This document shows, one piece after another, positions 13,495-19,309 of a stretch of 23,764 nt of DNA. Below the pieces are notes generated by a model. That model was not told the DNA's origin. It ran no database searches and worked only from the letters and a program-made list of their open reading frames with translations. The translations under genes and the position numbers were made by a program. The DNA lies in the IMG/VR virus record IMGVR_UViG_3300045996_002109, positions 1-23,764 of that record; one strand, given 5' to 3'. Within the stretch, counting starts at the first letter, position 1. Each line of letters opens with the position of its first letter. This DNA is from a virus.

Positions 13495-13570
13495 ACCAGC
13501 CCTGGCTGGTGTGCTCTACTGTTTTGGTAGTACGGTCGACGATGAGTGTGGGACTTGTCTCCCGTATTAC

Positions 13571-13605
13571 GGCCCCACTGCACCGTCCCCCGGTGCGGTG
13601 GGGCC
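13571..13605 (+). promoter_or_regulatory. Leader hairpin (attenuator-like)
   Basis: A 15-bp stem (13571-13585 with 13591-13605, one U-G pair, loop TCCCC) lies between the promoter and the gene at 13629, 18 nt before its GAGGAG ribosome site. No plus-strand gene ends upstream, so it is part of the leader and not an ordinary terminator. TCCCT follows instead of a T-run. Confidence 0.55.
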
Positions 13606-13628
13606 TCCCTCACAGCCCAGAGGAGTGA

Positions 13629-13877
13629 ATGAAAAAAGCTAAACCGAAGCCGCACGCGGCACCGTCCCTGAGGGCGGCGGGTGAAGTTCTTTGGGGACCG
13701 CAATACAGATCGGAGATGGCGCGCGCCCTGGACGTTCATTTGCGTACGGCGATGCGTTGGGATCGCGGCGAGACCCCGGTGCCCGAAGAGGTGTGGGTGT
13801 CGCTGGTCGCCATGCTGCGCGAGCGGAAGAAGGCGATCGATGGCGTGATCGTGAAGGTCAAGGAGGAGATCGCGTGA
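13629..13877 (+). CDS. Small HTH regulator
   Basis: The product is 82 aa with GAGGAG upstream. HTH region: LWGPQYRSEMARALDVHLRT, then AMRWDRGETPVPEEVW, the GxxWxxxLARxLxVxxRTxxRWxxGxxPVPxxVW pattern of a common phage HTH family, followed by a basic helix (LRERKKAIDGVIVKVK). The protein encoded at 19310-19528 is a paralogue with the same pattern. It probably represses its own promoter. Its stop overlaps the next ATG (TGATG). Confidence 0.75.
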   Translation: MKKAKPKPHAAPSLRAAGEVLWGPQYRSEMARALDVHLRTAMRWDRGETPVPEEVWVSLVAMLRERKKAIDGVIVKVKEEIA

Positions 13878-14011
13878 TGGGTGTCCTGGAATTTTTGCTC
13901 ACGGCCTTCCTGGTTGTAGTCGGCGGCGGCATCGCGCTCGCCGTCGTGATCTACGCGATCGGTTATCCGATCTACTGGGTGAGCCAGCTCGTGAAGTGGA
14001 TGAAGAATTGA
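13877..14011 (+). CDS. 44-residue single-pass membrane protein
   Basis: ATG at 13877 overlaps the stop of the HTH gene (TGATG) with GGAGGAG upstream. One long hydrophobic helix (EFLLTAFLVVVGGGIALAVV, extending through IYAIGYPIYW) is followed by a short basic end (KWMKN). The pairing of an HTH regulator with a tiny hydrophobic peptide resembles a regulated membrane-active protein (toxin-like, holin-like or exclusion), but no family is recognised. Confidence 0.65.
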   Translation: MGVLEFLLTAFLVVVGGGIALAVVIYAIGYPIYWVSQLVKWMKN

Positions 14012-14067
14012 GCGCTGTCTAAAGCCGGGCACGCACACACCCGGCAACCCTATCAGACGCTCGATGC

Positions 14068-14095
14068 AACGGCCCCGCTCCCAGGCGGGGCCGTT
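14068..14095 (+). terminator. Bidirectional hairpin between convergent genes
   Basis: AACGGCCCCGC (14068-14078) pairs perfectly with GCGGGGCCGTT (14085-14095) across a 6-nt loop; GTCAT follows. A weaker GCCGGG/CCCGGC hairpin lies at about 14022-14044. It stands between the plus-strand gene ending at 14011 and the minus-strand gene ending at 14097, where a shared terminator is expected, though the T-tract is short. Confidence 0.65.
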
Positions 14096-14096
14096 G

Positions 14097-14291
14097 TCAT
14101 GTGGGGGCGGCCATGAACACCTGGAAGCCGCTGGCGCACCCGGCGCAGAGGTGCACGTGATCCTCGCCCTTCAGTACGATCGCCAGCCATCCCTCGGGCA
14201 CCCGCTGGTAGATCGGCTTGTTCTCCAGCGGGATGTTCTGTTCAGTGCCGCAGCGGTCGCACCTGAAGCGCGTTTCTTGCTGGGCTGTCAT
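14097..14291 (-). CDS. Small zinc-ribbon protein (64 aa)
   Basis: MTAQQETRFRCDRCGTEQNI... has CDRC near the N-terminus and CAGC near the C-terminus (about residues 11-14 and 53-56), a four-cysteine zinc ribbon enclosing a beta-rich middle (PEGWLAIVLKGEDHVHL). The ATG at 14291 overlaps the upstream stop (ATGA); longer in-frame readings are Arg-rich and rejected. Last gene of the long minus-strand series. Confidence 0.7.
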   Translation of the reverse strand: MTAQQETRFRCDRCGTEQNIPLENKPIYQRVPEGWLAIVLKGEDHVHLCAGCASGFQVFMAAPT

Positions 14292-14506
14292 CCAGGCGGC
14301 ACCGGCCGCTCGGGCAGCCAGTCGGGCGGTGGTGCGGCGTCGAAACCGCCGTAGCGCATGAAGGTGTGCTTCACGTCCGCTGCGGAGAGCTGCAGCGCCG
14401 CCAGTATCTCGGGCCACAGCATGTCATCGTAGGGCGCGGTGTGCAGGAGATCGTTGATGGCCCAGCGCAGGGCGATCACGTCTTCAGCCGGCGTGGTCAT
14501 GGCCAT
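14288..14506 (-). CDS. Small helical protein (72 aa)
   Basis: GAGGTG lies 5 nt before the ATG at 14506. It is helical (DVIALRWAINDLLHTAPYDD, LWPEILAALQLSAADVKHTF) with a Pro-rich C-terminus. The middle could be a helix-turn-helix, but the signal is weak. No family recognised. Confidence 0.65.
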   Translation of the reverse strand: MAMTTPAEDVIALRWAINDLLHTAPYDDMLWPEILAALQLSAADVKHTFMRYGGFDAAPPPDWLPERPVPPG

Positions 14507-14514
14507 GGGTCACC

Positions 14515-14730
14515 TCAGCTCGTGTAGGTGGTCGAGCCCGCCGACTTGGTCGGGGTCTCGGCTGCCGGCTTTTCGTCGGTCATGTAGGGGGCCGGCTTGT
14601 AGGGCTGGGCCTTCGCGGGATCGTACGGCTCGCTCAGCTCGTCGGCGGGATCGAAGGGGTGCTTCTTCGGGGCCTCAGGAGCTGCCGGCGCAGGCGCCGG
14701 CTTCGGGGTGGTCGTGGTCGTGGTCGCCAT
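14515..14730 (-). CDS. Disordered Thr/Pro/Ala/Lys-rich protein (71 aa)
   Basis: GGAGGG lies 6 nt before the ATG at 14730. The protein is low-complexity: a run of six Thr, then PKPAPAPAAPEAPKKHP, then acidic and Tyr/Pro repeats (ELSEPYDPAKAQPYKPAPY). No folded domain is apparent. The 14731-14849 gap holds a CCTGGC/GCCAGG hairpin and a CCTGG/CCAGG arm pair enclosing GCCGGCCGGC. Confidence 0.65.
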   Translation of the reverse strand: MATTTTTTPKPAPAPAAPEAPKKHPFDPADELSEPYDPAKAQPYKPAPYMTDEKPAAETPTKSAGSTTYTS

Positions 14731-14849
14731 GGTGTCCCTCCTGGTCGGGGTGGAAATCGTACGCTCAACGCCCCTGGCCGGCAAACGGCTGCCAGGAGCC
14801 CCGTAGTTGCCCGTACGGCGTGATCCTGGAGCCGGCCGGCCCCAGGGCC

Positions 14850-15503
14850 TCAGATCGGTACGCTGCTGCAGGAGGCCAACGGCTGGCCTGCAGCGCTGGC
14901 CGCCGTGAGGCAGTCGGCCCGGTTCCTGTAGGTGGTCGGGGTGAAGGCCGCCCTGGCCGGCTGGATGGGCGTCGGCTGTACGACCGGCCCAGGCAGGACG
15001 GCGACAGGCGGGCGGGCCGAAGGAGGCTCGTAGTCAGGCCGTACGGCGCACGGCGTGCCTGCGGTCTTCATCGCCTCATAGATCGGCTTGTGGCTGCACA
15101 GCAGCTCGCGCGAGGCCTCTTTCCAGCCGGCGTTGTACATCAGCGCGGCGAGCTGGCGGCGTTCGCAGTTGTCGCTTTCCCAGGTGGCGCCGAAGGCAAA
15201 GCCAGCGCCCAGCCAGGACGCACCGCCCGAGGCACCGACAGCGCAGACGTTGCCGCCGATGACGCTGGGCACATAGACCTGGGGCGCCGATCGCACGGTG
15301 ACATCGCTGGAGGTGAAGGTCGACGGCGTGCCGCCACCCGTGCCGATGTTGGTGGTGACGGTCGAGACGCCAGAGCCCGACAGGGCTGCGGCGCCGCTCT
15401 GTGACGCGGCGCCTGAGTTGCTGGCCGAACCGCTGTTGGCGGTCTGGCCGAAGGCGGCAGAGCTGGAGACCAGCATCAGCGCCGCCACGAGACGGACTAG
15501 CAT
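14850..15503 (-). CDS. Exported protein with conserved cysteine domain
   Basis: The product is 217 aa from ATG 15503 (AGGTG 6 nt upstream). A Sec signal peptide is clear: MLVRLVAALMLVSSSAAFGQ. A Ser/Gly/Ala/Asn/Thr low-complexity stretch follows, then a domain with Cys in NVCAVGASGG, SDNCERRQLAALMYNAGW, LLCSHKPIYEA and GTPC, a pattern I associate from memory with small exported phage proteins of unknown role; the C-terminus is Pro-rich with two more Cys. It probably acts in the periplasm or on the surface, a candidate lysogenic-conversion gene. Confidence 0.7.
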   Translation of the reverse strand: MLVRLVAALMLVSSSAAFGQTANSGSASNSGAASQSGAAALSGSGVSTVTTNIGTGGGTPSTFTSSDVTVRSAPQVYVPSVIGGNVCAVGASGGASWLGAGFAFGATWESDNCERRQLAALMYNAGWKEASRELLCSHKPIYEAMKTAGTPCAVRPDYEPPSARPPVAVLPGPVVQPTPIQPARAAFTPTTYRNRADCLTAASAAGQPLASCSSVPI

Positions 15504-15525
15504 GATTGCACCTATGGGAAGGGGA

Positions 15526-15547
15526 AGGGCCGGCTTGCGCCGGCCCT
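15526..15547 (-). terminator. Hairpin between the two exported-protein genes
   Basis: AGGGCCGGC (15526-15534) pairs with GCCGGCCCT (15539-15547) around TTGC, directly after the stop of the upstream minus-strand gene. On the minus strand TCCCCTTCCC follows, so it is a weak terminator or a transcript-stabilising hairpin that sets the ratio of the two products. Confidence 0.5.
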
Positions 15548-15552
15548 GTTGG

Positions 15553-15957
15553 TTACGGCAGCGGCGAGATGATGAAGGTGCCGAAGCTGCCGGTGCCGAC
15601 ACCGCCGCCGAACGACCCGCCGAGCGCGGTCGAGTTGGCCGTCTGCCCGGCGAGACCGAGCGAGAAGCCAGCCGAGCCAGCGTTGGTCTGGGTCTGCGAG
15701 GCGTTGGCAGCGTTGGTGGTCATGCCACCCGGCGTGGTCTGAGCGCTGCCCGTGGCGGCGCCGACCGTGGCGCTGTTGCCCGTGGTAGCACCGGCACTGA
15801 TGCCGGCCAGGATCGAGCCCTGGTTGGACTGCGAGCCCGAAGTCGTGCCGCCGATCGAGAAGGCGCCAGCATTGCCGGTGCCGATGGTGATGGACGCAGC
15901 ATTAGCTGCGCTGGCCAGCAGCATGGCGCTGAAGGCCGCAACGATAGTTTTGAACAT
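15553..15957 (-). CDS. Exported Gly/Ala/Ser/Thr/Asn-rich protein
   Basis: The product is 134 aa with a signal peptide MFKTIVAAFSAMLLASAANA and cleavage likely after ANA. The mature part is a low-complexity beta-type sequence (ITIGTGNAGAFSIGGTTSGS, then ATTGNSATVGAATGSAQTT) with no Cys and hardly any charge, like a secreted fibre or adhesin-like protein. The stretch LAGQTANSTALGG resembles the start of the mature neighbour (GQTANSGSASN). A terminator lies just upstream of its start, so its expression may depend on antitermination or a very close promoter. Confidence 0.7.
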   Translation of the reverse strand: MFKTIVAAFSAMLLASAANAASITIGTGNAGAFSIGGTTSGSQSNQGSILAGISAGATTGNSATVGAATGSAQTTPGGMTTNAANASQTQTNAGSAGFSLGLAGQTANSTALGGSFGGGVGTGSFGTFIISPLP

Positions 15958-15974
15958 TTACGGAAGCCCCACTC

Positions 15975-15998
15975 AAAAACCCGGCTGGAAATGCCGGG
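15975..15998 (-). terminator. Minus-strand terminator or attenuator ahead of the exported-protein genes
   Basis: On the minus strand CCCGGC (15998-15993) pairs with GCCGGG (15985-15980) around a 7-nt loop, followed by TTTTT (15979-15975). It stands only 17 nt before the ATG at 15957. It ends the transcript of the genes at 16111 and beyond, or attenuates a transcript that starts at about 16000-16100. Confidence 0.75.
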
Positions 15999-16021
15999 CG
16001 GTCACCAGCTTATCACAAGTG

Positions 16022-16035
16022 CGTACGGCCGTACG
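16022..16035. repeat. 14-bp perfect palindrome CGTACGGCCGTACG
   Basis: A perfect palindrome upstream of the minus-strand exported-protein unit, between the parS-like site and the terminator. Candidate operator for a promoter in this gap. Confidence 0.5.
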
Positions 16036-16077
16036 GTTCCCGTAAGGGTGGAGTGGGTGGAGCTGGGGAAGTTCCTA

Positions 16078-16093
16078 CGTTTCACGTGAAACA
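16078..16093. promoter_or_regulatory. parS-like centromere site
   Basis: CGTTTCACGTGAAACA matches the conserved bacterial chromosomal parS consensus (TGTTNCACGTGAAACA) at every position except the first, and its inner 14 bases are a perfect palindrome. CTACG (16075-16079) and CGTAG (16095-16099), the half-sites of this phage's 15-mer operator family, bracket it. It lies in the non-coding gap 15958-16110. No ParA or ParB gene is in the window, so a host ParB would be the reader. Confidence 0.65.
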
Positions 16094-16110
16094 TCGTAGT
16101 GACGCACCCG

Positions 16111-16323
16111 TCATTTTTCCTGGGGTGGCCGTAGGGCCTCGATCTCCTGAACGATGCGGTCGTGGCCCAGGCACATCCAGGCGGGATCAGCGAAGGCGTG
16201 CACGGCGAAGGCGGCCTTGGCGTGGTCGAGATCGATCGCCAGATCGCAGCACGTCGGCCAGAGGAGCTGGAGGTCGATCGCGCGGCAGCGCGCGTGCCAC
16301 TTGGCGATCAGCCAGCCGATCAT
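16111..16323 (-). CDS. Small protein of unknown function (70 aa)
   Basis: MIGWLIAKWHARCRAIDLQL... has an amphipathic N-terminal helix, two adjacent Cys (PTCCDL) and a C-terminal helix (HDRIVQEIEALRPP). The ATG overlaps the upstream stop (ATGA). The N-terminal segment is too polar to be a clear membrane helix. No family recognised. Confidence 0.65.
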   Translation of the reverse strand: MIGWLIAKWHARCRAIDLQLLWPTCCDLAIDLDHAKAAFAVHAFADPAWMCLGHDRIVQEIEALRPPQEK

Positions 16324-16613
16324 GTGAGGTGCGCCCTGGGGCCTTTCAGTCGGCCGCGCTTCTTGATCGCCGCCACGGTGGCGGCGATGCGCTGGCGCGT
16401 CTCGGGCGACAGGCCAGGGATGCTGTCGATCGACGTGCCGATCGGCTTGTGCTTCAGCTCTTCATCAAACTCCATGAGCGCGCCGCAGCTCAGGCACACC
16501 GATAGATCGCCAGGGACCGGCGCCTTGTCGTCCTTGCCGCTGGCGTCGGCGGCGTGCGTCGTGTGGTAGCCACACAGCAGGCACATCGCGTCGCGGATGC
16601 GAAACGACTTCAT
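16320..16613 (-). CDS. Zinc-ribbon protein (97 aa)
   Basis: It starts at ATG 16613 just after GGAGG. The N-terminal half contains CLLCGYHTTHA and, about 35 residues on, CLSCGALMEFDEE: two CxxC knuckles of one zinc ribbon. The C-terminal half is helical and basic (SPETRQRIAATVAAIKKRGR). Probably nucleic-acid or protein binding; function unknown. Confidence 0.7.
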   Translation of the reverse strand: MKSFRIRDAMCLLCGYHTTHAADASGKDDKAPVPGDLSVCLSCGALMEFDEELKHKPIGTSIDSIPGLSPETRQRIAATVAAIKKRGRLKGPRAHLT

Positions 16614-16620
16614 GTGCCTC

Positions 16621-16803
16621 CTAGGGCTCGACAACATAGAGCTGTTCAGGGTCGGTGGCGTCCCTGACCATGCTGCGATAGGTCTGGCGGTCCTCGGGAT
16701 CGGCGTCGGTCCAGCTCAGCCGGTTGATCTCGCCGCTGCCGAGCGGCGTGTGCTCAAAGAGCTTGATCGCCAGCAGCTCGATCAGCAGTTCACGATCGGT
16801 CAT
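16621..16803 (-). CDS. Small acidic protein (60 aa)
   Basis: GGAG lies 7 nt before the ATG at 16803. A helical start (MTDRELLIELLAIKLFEHTP) is followed by a polar part containing WTDADPEDRQTYR. Overlaps the upstream gene by 14 nt. No family recognised. Confidence 0.65.
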   Translation of the reverse strand: MTDRELLIELLAIKLFEHTPLGSGEINRLSWTDADPEDRQTYRSMVRDATDPEQLYVVEP

Positions 16804-16984
16804 GGCCTTGCTCCACCACATTCATTGCGTCGTCGCGCTCGACAACGGTCTGCAGGTTGGCGATCACCGCGTCGAGCACCTGTCGACCTTGGGCGCGCTC
16901 GTTTGACTTGAAGACGCCGAGGATGCCGTCGATGACCTGCATCGACAGCTTGTGCGCCAGTTGTTGCTTTTCCTGGTCAGTCAC
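16790..16984 (-). CDS. Small helical protein (64 aa)
   Basis: The GTG start at 16984 overlaps the upstream stop (GTGA), with GAGGGG before it. The sequence (MTDQEKQQLAHKLSMQVIDG, then VLDAVIANLQTVVERDD) looks like two long amphipathic helices, a likely dimeric bundle. Unknown function; translationally coupled on both sides. Confidence 0.65.
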   Translation of the reverse strand: MTDQEKQQLAHKLSMQVIDGILGVFKSNERAQGRQVLDAVIANLQTVVERDDAMNVVEQGHDRS

Positions 16985-17253
16985 GCGTGCCCCTCGATGT
17001 GCTCCATCACGGGGCTGGTCTCGTTTTCGAGGTGATGCGCCCACGATCTCAGCAGCTCGGCGCCGACACGGCGCAGCGATGTCACGTCGCTGATATGGGC
17101 GAAGGTGAGCGCAACGCACTCCAGCACTTCGGCCGGTGTCAGCCCGCTGTTGGCGCCGGCCTGCGTCACGTGCAGCAGCGCCTTGACCAGCGCGAATTGA
17201 GAAGGGTTGTGATGCTGATCGAGGATTTCGTCGCGAATGATGATGTCGACCAT
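16981..17253 (-). CDS. Helical protein (90 aa) behind a long structured leader
   Basis: GGAGG lies 5 nt before the ATG at 17253. All-helical composition (FALVKALLHVTQAGANSG, TPAEVLECVALTFAHISD, GAELLRSWAHHLENE). First gene of the block 17253-16111, and its leader contains the nested inverted repeat at 17274-17352. No family recognised. Confidence 0.65.
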   Translation of the reverse strand: MVDIIIRDEILDQHHNPSQFALVKALLHVTQAGANSGLTPAEVLECVALTFAHISDVTSLRRVGAELLRSWAHHLENETSPVMEHIEGHA

Positions 17254-17273
17254 GGCGGCCTCCAGGTGGGGAA

Positions 17274-17352
17274 GTCTCGGCACCGCCGCACGCGCGGGCT
17301 AGCTTAGGGGAGTGCGCGTGCTGTGGGTGGGGGAGGGAAACGGTGCCGAGAC
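17274..17352. repeat. 79-nt nested inverted repeat (cruciform / structured leader)
   Basis: GTCTCGGCACCG (17274-17285) and CGGTGCCGAGAC (17341-17352) are perfect 12-base complements. Inside them GCACGCGC (17288-17295) and GCGCGTGC (17314-17321) form a second perfect 8-bp stem. A purine-rich strand (GGGTGGGGGAGGGAAA) fills the gap on one side. It lies 20 nt upstream of the ATG at 17253, in the otherwise empty gap 17254-17421. No T-run, so not a simple terminator. Confidence 0.75.
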
Positions 17353-17421
17353 CCCACGACTTAGAATTGTTCCGTTGCGATAGCGGTATGCCTCACCTCC
17401 TTCCAGAAATTCGCGTCGCTG

Positions 17422-17937
17422 CTAGGCGAGCGCTTGATCAAATAGCGCGACAACATCGGCCTGTCGCGTGGTCTCCCAGTCGTTGAAGCGCATCACGGCG
17501 CCTTCGGGGTCGACGGTGAGCAAGTCACGGTTCCATTCGCCCGTGACTGGCGTGAAGCGAGCGAGATGCCTGAGCGCGTTGCGCTCCATCTCGAAATCGC
17601 ACACATGCCTGCCGATCACCTCGCGCACCGCGCCACGTGCGCAGTAGACGAAAGCGGGATCGCCTTCGGCTGCGAAGCGGTGATTGGGGACCTTGTCGGC
17701 GCCCTGGCCCCAGCCACGTGCCACGAGCGCACGGGCTTCGGTGAGCACACGGCGCAGCTCGTGTGACATCGGCGGCAGATCGAGCGGCCAGCCAACGGCA
17801 GGCGGTGGCCGCAGCCCTTCACGGCTCCTGCGGCAGCCGTCGCAATCGCACCGCTGCGTCGCGATGCTGAAGCTGTAAGGCGTGGGCGCCAGCACTGGCG
17901 GGTAGTAGTAGGCGACGTTGTCGTTGTCGAAAGGCAT
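17422..17937 (-). CDS. DUF6197-family protein
   Basis: The product is 171 aa with GGAGGAG just before the ATG at 17937. The first 50 residues include CDCDGCRRS. From about residue 57 the family pattern appears: HELRRVLTEARALVARGWGQ, then FVYCARGAVREVI, then RFNDWETTRQADVVALFDQA at the C-terminus (W-x-Q-G, CA-x-GA, ND...T...D/E-V-x-A-x-F). DUF6197 proteins are common in actinobacteria and phages without a known role. The N-terminal extension with cysteines is unusual. Confidence 0.75.
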   Translation of the reverse strand: MPFDNDNVAYYYPPVLAPTPYSFSIATQRCDCDGCRRSREGLRPPPAVGWPLDLPPMSHELRRVLTEARALVARGWGQGADKVPNHRFAAEGDPAFVYCARGAVREVIGRHVCDFEMERNALRHLARFTPVTGEWNRDLLTVDPEGAVMRFNDWETTRQADVVALFDQALA

Positions 17938-17952
17938 GTCAGCTCCTCCTGG

Positions 17953-18129
17953 TTAATCCTTTTCCTCCACCTTGCCATGCGCGTCGAGATGTACGACGCG
18001 TTGACCATCTGGGCGCCTGATCTCGACGCCGATCTGGCAGACCATGCCCATGCGATCACAGCGGGCGAGCAGCCCGTCGACCACCTGCTGCACGTAGTGC
18101 ATCATCATCTCATCGCTGCGGTCGACCAT
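17953..18129 (-). CDS. Small protein (58 aa)
   Basis: Read on the minus strand from ATG 18129: MVDRSDEMMMHYVQQVVDGL..., a helix, then a short beta hairpin (GVEIRRPDGQRVVHLD) and an acidic end. Overlaps the upstream gene by 20 nt and ends 15 nt before the DUF6197 gene. Its coding-type composition and position in the unbroken gene series support it. Unknown function. Confidence 0.6.
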   Translation of the reverse strand: MVDRSDEMMMHYVQQVVDGLLARCDRMGMVCQIGVEIRRPDGQRVVHLDAHGKVEEKD

Positions 18130-18331
18130 CGACTATCTCCCATTTCCATCCCTTACCTTTGCAGACGGCAACGAACGTCTCGCCGTCGAGGCCCATGAGC
18201 GCCGATCGCAAGATCGGTGCGCAGATCACGATGCGCCCGTCGATCGCGACGCAGCCAGCGCTGAACGGCTTGCCTCGATAGAGACCTTCAACGCTGATCA
18301 GTTTCTCCCCGCTCCTGGTCTTCGCCAGCAT
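18110..18331 (-). CDS. Small beta-rich protein (73 aa)
   Basis: The ATG at 18331 follows GAGGAGGAG, a strong site that also encodes the acidic tail of the upstream gene, so the overlap is 44 nt. The sequence (KLISVEGLYRGKPFSAGCVA, then GRIVICAPILRSALMG, then WKWEIVD) suggests a small barrel. No family recognised. Confidence 0.65.
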   Translation of the reverse strand: MLAKTRSGEKLISVEGLYRGKPFSAGCVAIDGRIVICAPILRSALMGLDGETFVAVCKGKGWKWEIVDGRPQR

Positions 18332-18638
18332 CGGGCTCCTCCTCTTCATCGACGCGCACCTCCAGCGCCTCAACGATCACCTGGGCGATGCGATCGGAGG
18401 AGGCGAGCAGCCAGCGCTCCATGCGGGTGGCGGTCTCAAACACGTGGTCAAGATGCAGCTCGCGCATGTTCTTTCCCTCTAGCTTGTATTGCTGGTAGAG
18501 CGCGCCGTCCTGCACGGTGTTGATGTCGTGGTACTTCAGCGCGAGGTGCAGCGCGATCGAAGCGATGCCGTGCGCTGGCGCGATCTTCAGATCGCCAGCG
18601 TGCTGCTGAATTTCCTGGAATGGATTGGTGTCAGTCAT
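18288..18638 (-). CDS. Helical protein with acidic tail (116 aa)
   Basis: MTDTNPFQEIQQHAGDLKIA... has several helices (IASIALHLALKYHDINTV, ATRMERWLLASSDRIAQVIV) and a disordered acidic C-terminus (RVDEEEEPDAGEDQE). Overlaps genes on both sides; its ribosome site is weak, consistent with coupling to the gene ending at 18631. Unknown function. Confidence 0.65.
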   Translation of the reverse strand: MTDTNPFQEIQQHAGDLKIAPAHGIASIALHLALKYHDINTVQDGALYQQYKLEGKNMRELHLDHVFETATRMERWLLASSDRIAQVIVEALEVRVDEEEEPDAGEDQERGETDQR

Positions 18639-18858
18639 CGGCCAGCCCCTGGTCGCAGATTTTAGCGATGCCGTTCAGGATGTGTCGCGCCCAGCCGGCA
18701 TGCAGGGCGCCCATGTCGATGCCAGCATCCTTCAGAGCGCCGGCAGCGGCGTGCATCTGGGCCTCGGTCAACGGCGTGAACACCGTCACTGGGTAGGCCT
18801 GAGCCCATTGCTTGATCTGCAGAAGCGCCTCCTCCATGCGCTCCTCGCGATCACTCAC
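18631..18858 (-). CDS. Helical protein (75 aa)
   Basis: The GTG at 18858 overlaps the upstream stop (GTGA); ATG 18837 with GAGGAG before it is an alternative giving 68 aa. Helical throughout (MEEALLQIKQWAQAYPV, LTEAQMHAAAGALKDAG, ARHILNGIAKICDQG). Longer in-frame readings are Arg-rich antisense-like and rejected. Unknown function. Confidence 0.65.
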   Translation of the reverse strand: MSDREERMEEALLQIKQWAQAYPVTVFTPLTEAQMHAAAGALKDAGIDMGALHAGWARHILNGIAKICDQGLADD

Positions 18859-19121
18859 GCGTCGGCGCCTTCGCCAACGGGCTCCTCGGGGTGGTGCTCG
18901 GGCTCTTCGGGCGGCAGCGGGGGAGCGTCGATGCGCTCGATCTTGCGCCAGGAGTTCCAGCCGGCGATCACGTTGCCGTTGCTCATGAGGGTCAGCACGC
19001 CGTCGTCGGCGTTCCAGCCGCTCGCCTCGATGTCGGTGTAGCTGTCGTCGGTGGTGACGCGCCACCACTTGGCGGCCGGCTTCTTGGGGGATGATTTTTT
19101 CGGTGCCTTGGCCTTGGCCAT
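18855..19121 (-). CDS. Small protein with a WW-like beta domain (88 aa)
   Basis: The ATG at 19121 has GGGAG 6 nt upstream. A Lys/Ala/Pro-rich N-terminus (MAKAKAPKKSSPKKPAAK) is followed by a three- or four-strand sheet (WWRVTTDDSYTDIEASGWNA, then GVLTLMSNGNVIAGWNSWRK), then a Pro/Glu/His-rich tail. The Lys-rich start suggests nucleic-acid contact. Its leader is the hexamer repeat array. Confidence 0.65.
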   Translation of the reverse strand: MAKAKAPKKSSPKKPAAKWWRVTTDDSYTDIEASGWNADDGVLTLMSNGNVIAGWNSWRKIERIDAPPLPPEEPEHHPEEPVGEGADA

Positions 19122-19130
19122 CGTACTCTC

Positions 19131-19288
19131 CCTACGTGGACGTAGACGCAGGCGTACGATAGCCAACGTGAACGTAGGCGTCTACGCATAACGTAGACGC
19201 CAACGCGCAACGTGGACGTAGGCGTAGATGTGGGTGGTCTGAACGTGAACGTGGGCGCAGATGTAGACGGCGAACGTAGGCGTAGGGC
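19131..19288. repeat. Degenerate hexamer array (RRCGTR) with embedded 23-bp palindrome
   Basis: About twenty imperfect copies of a 6-bp unit like GACGTA, AACGTG or GGCGTA fill the gap between genes at 19121 and 19310. Longer repeats such as AACGTGGACGTAGGCGTAG recur near 19165, 19209, 19242 and 19272. Within it CTACGCATAACGTAG (19182-19196) extends to perfect 9-bp arms (19178-19200) and belongs to the operator family seen around the repressor. Frames through the array give only dipeptide-like repeats (DV, NV, GV) and are not genes. Confidence 0.75.
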
Positions 19289-19309
19289 ACCGGGCCTGGA
19301 CGCCGCCGC

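Noticed and set aside
13358-13642. 94-aa plus-strand frame in the 13.3-13.6 kb gap
   Set aside because: Crosses the promoter, the operator and a 15-bp hairpin and overlaps the next start; no ribosome site; Cys/Pro/Ser-rich.
14439-15404. 321-aa plus-strand frame
   Set aside because: Antisense to the disordered and exported-protein genes; Arg/Gly/Ser-rich shadow.
15298-16089. 263-aa plus-strand frame
   Set aside because: Antisense to both signal-peptide genes and reads through the terminator at 15975-15998.
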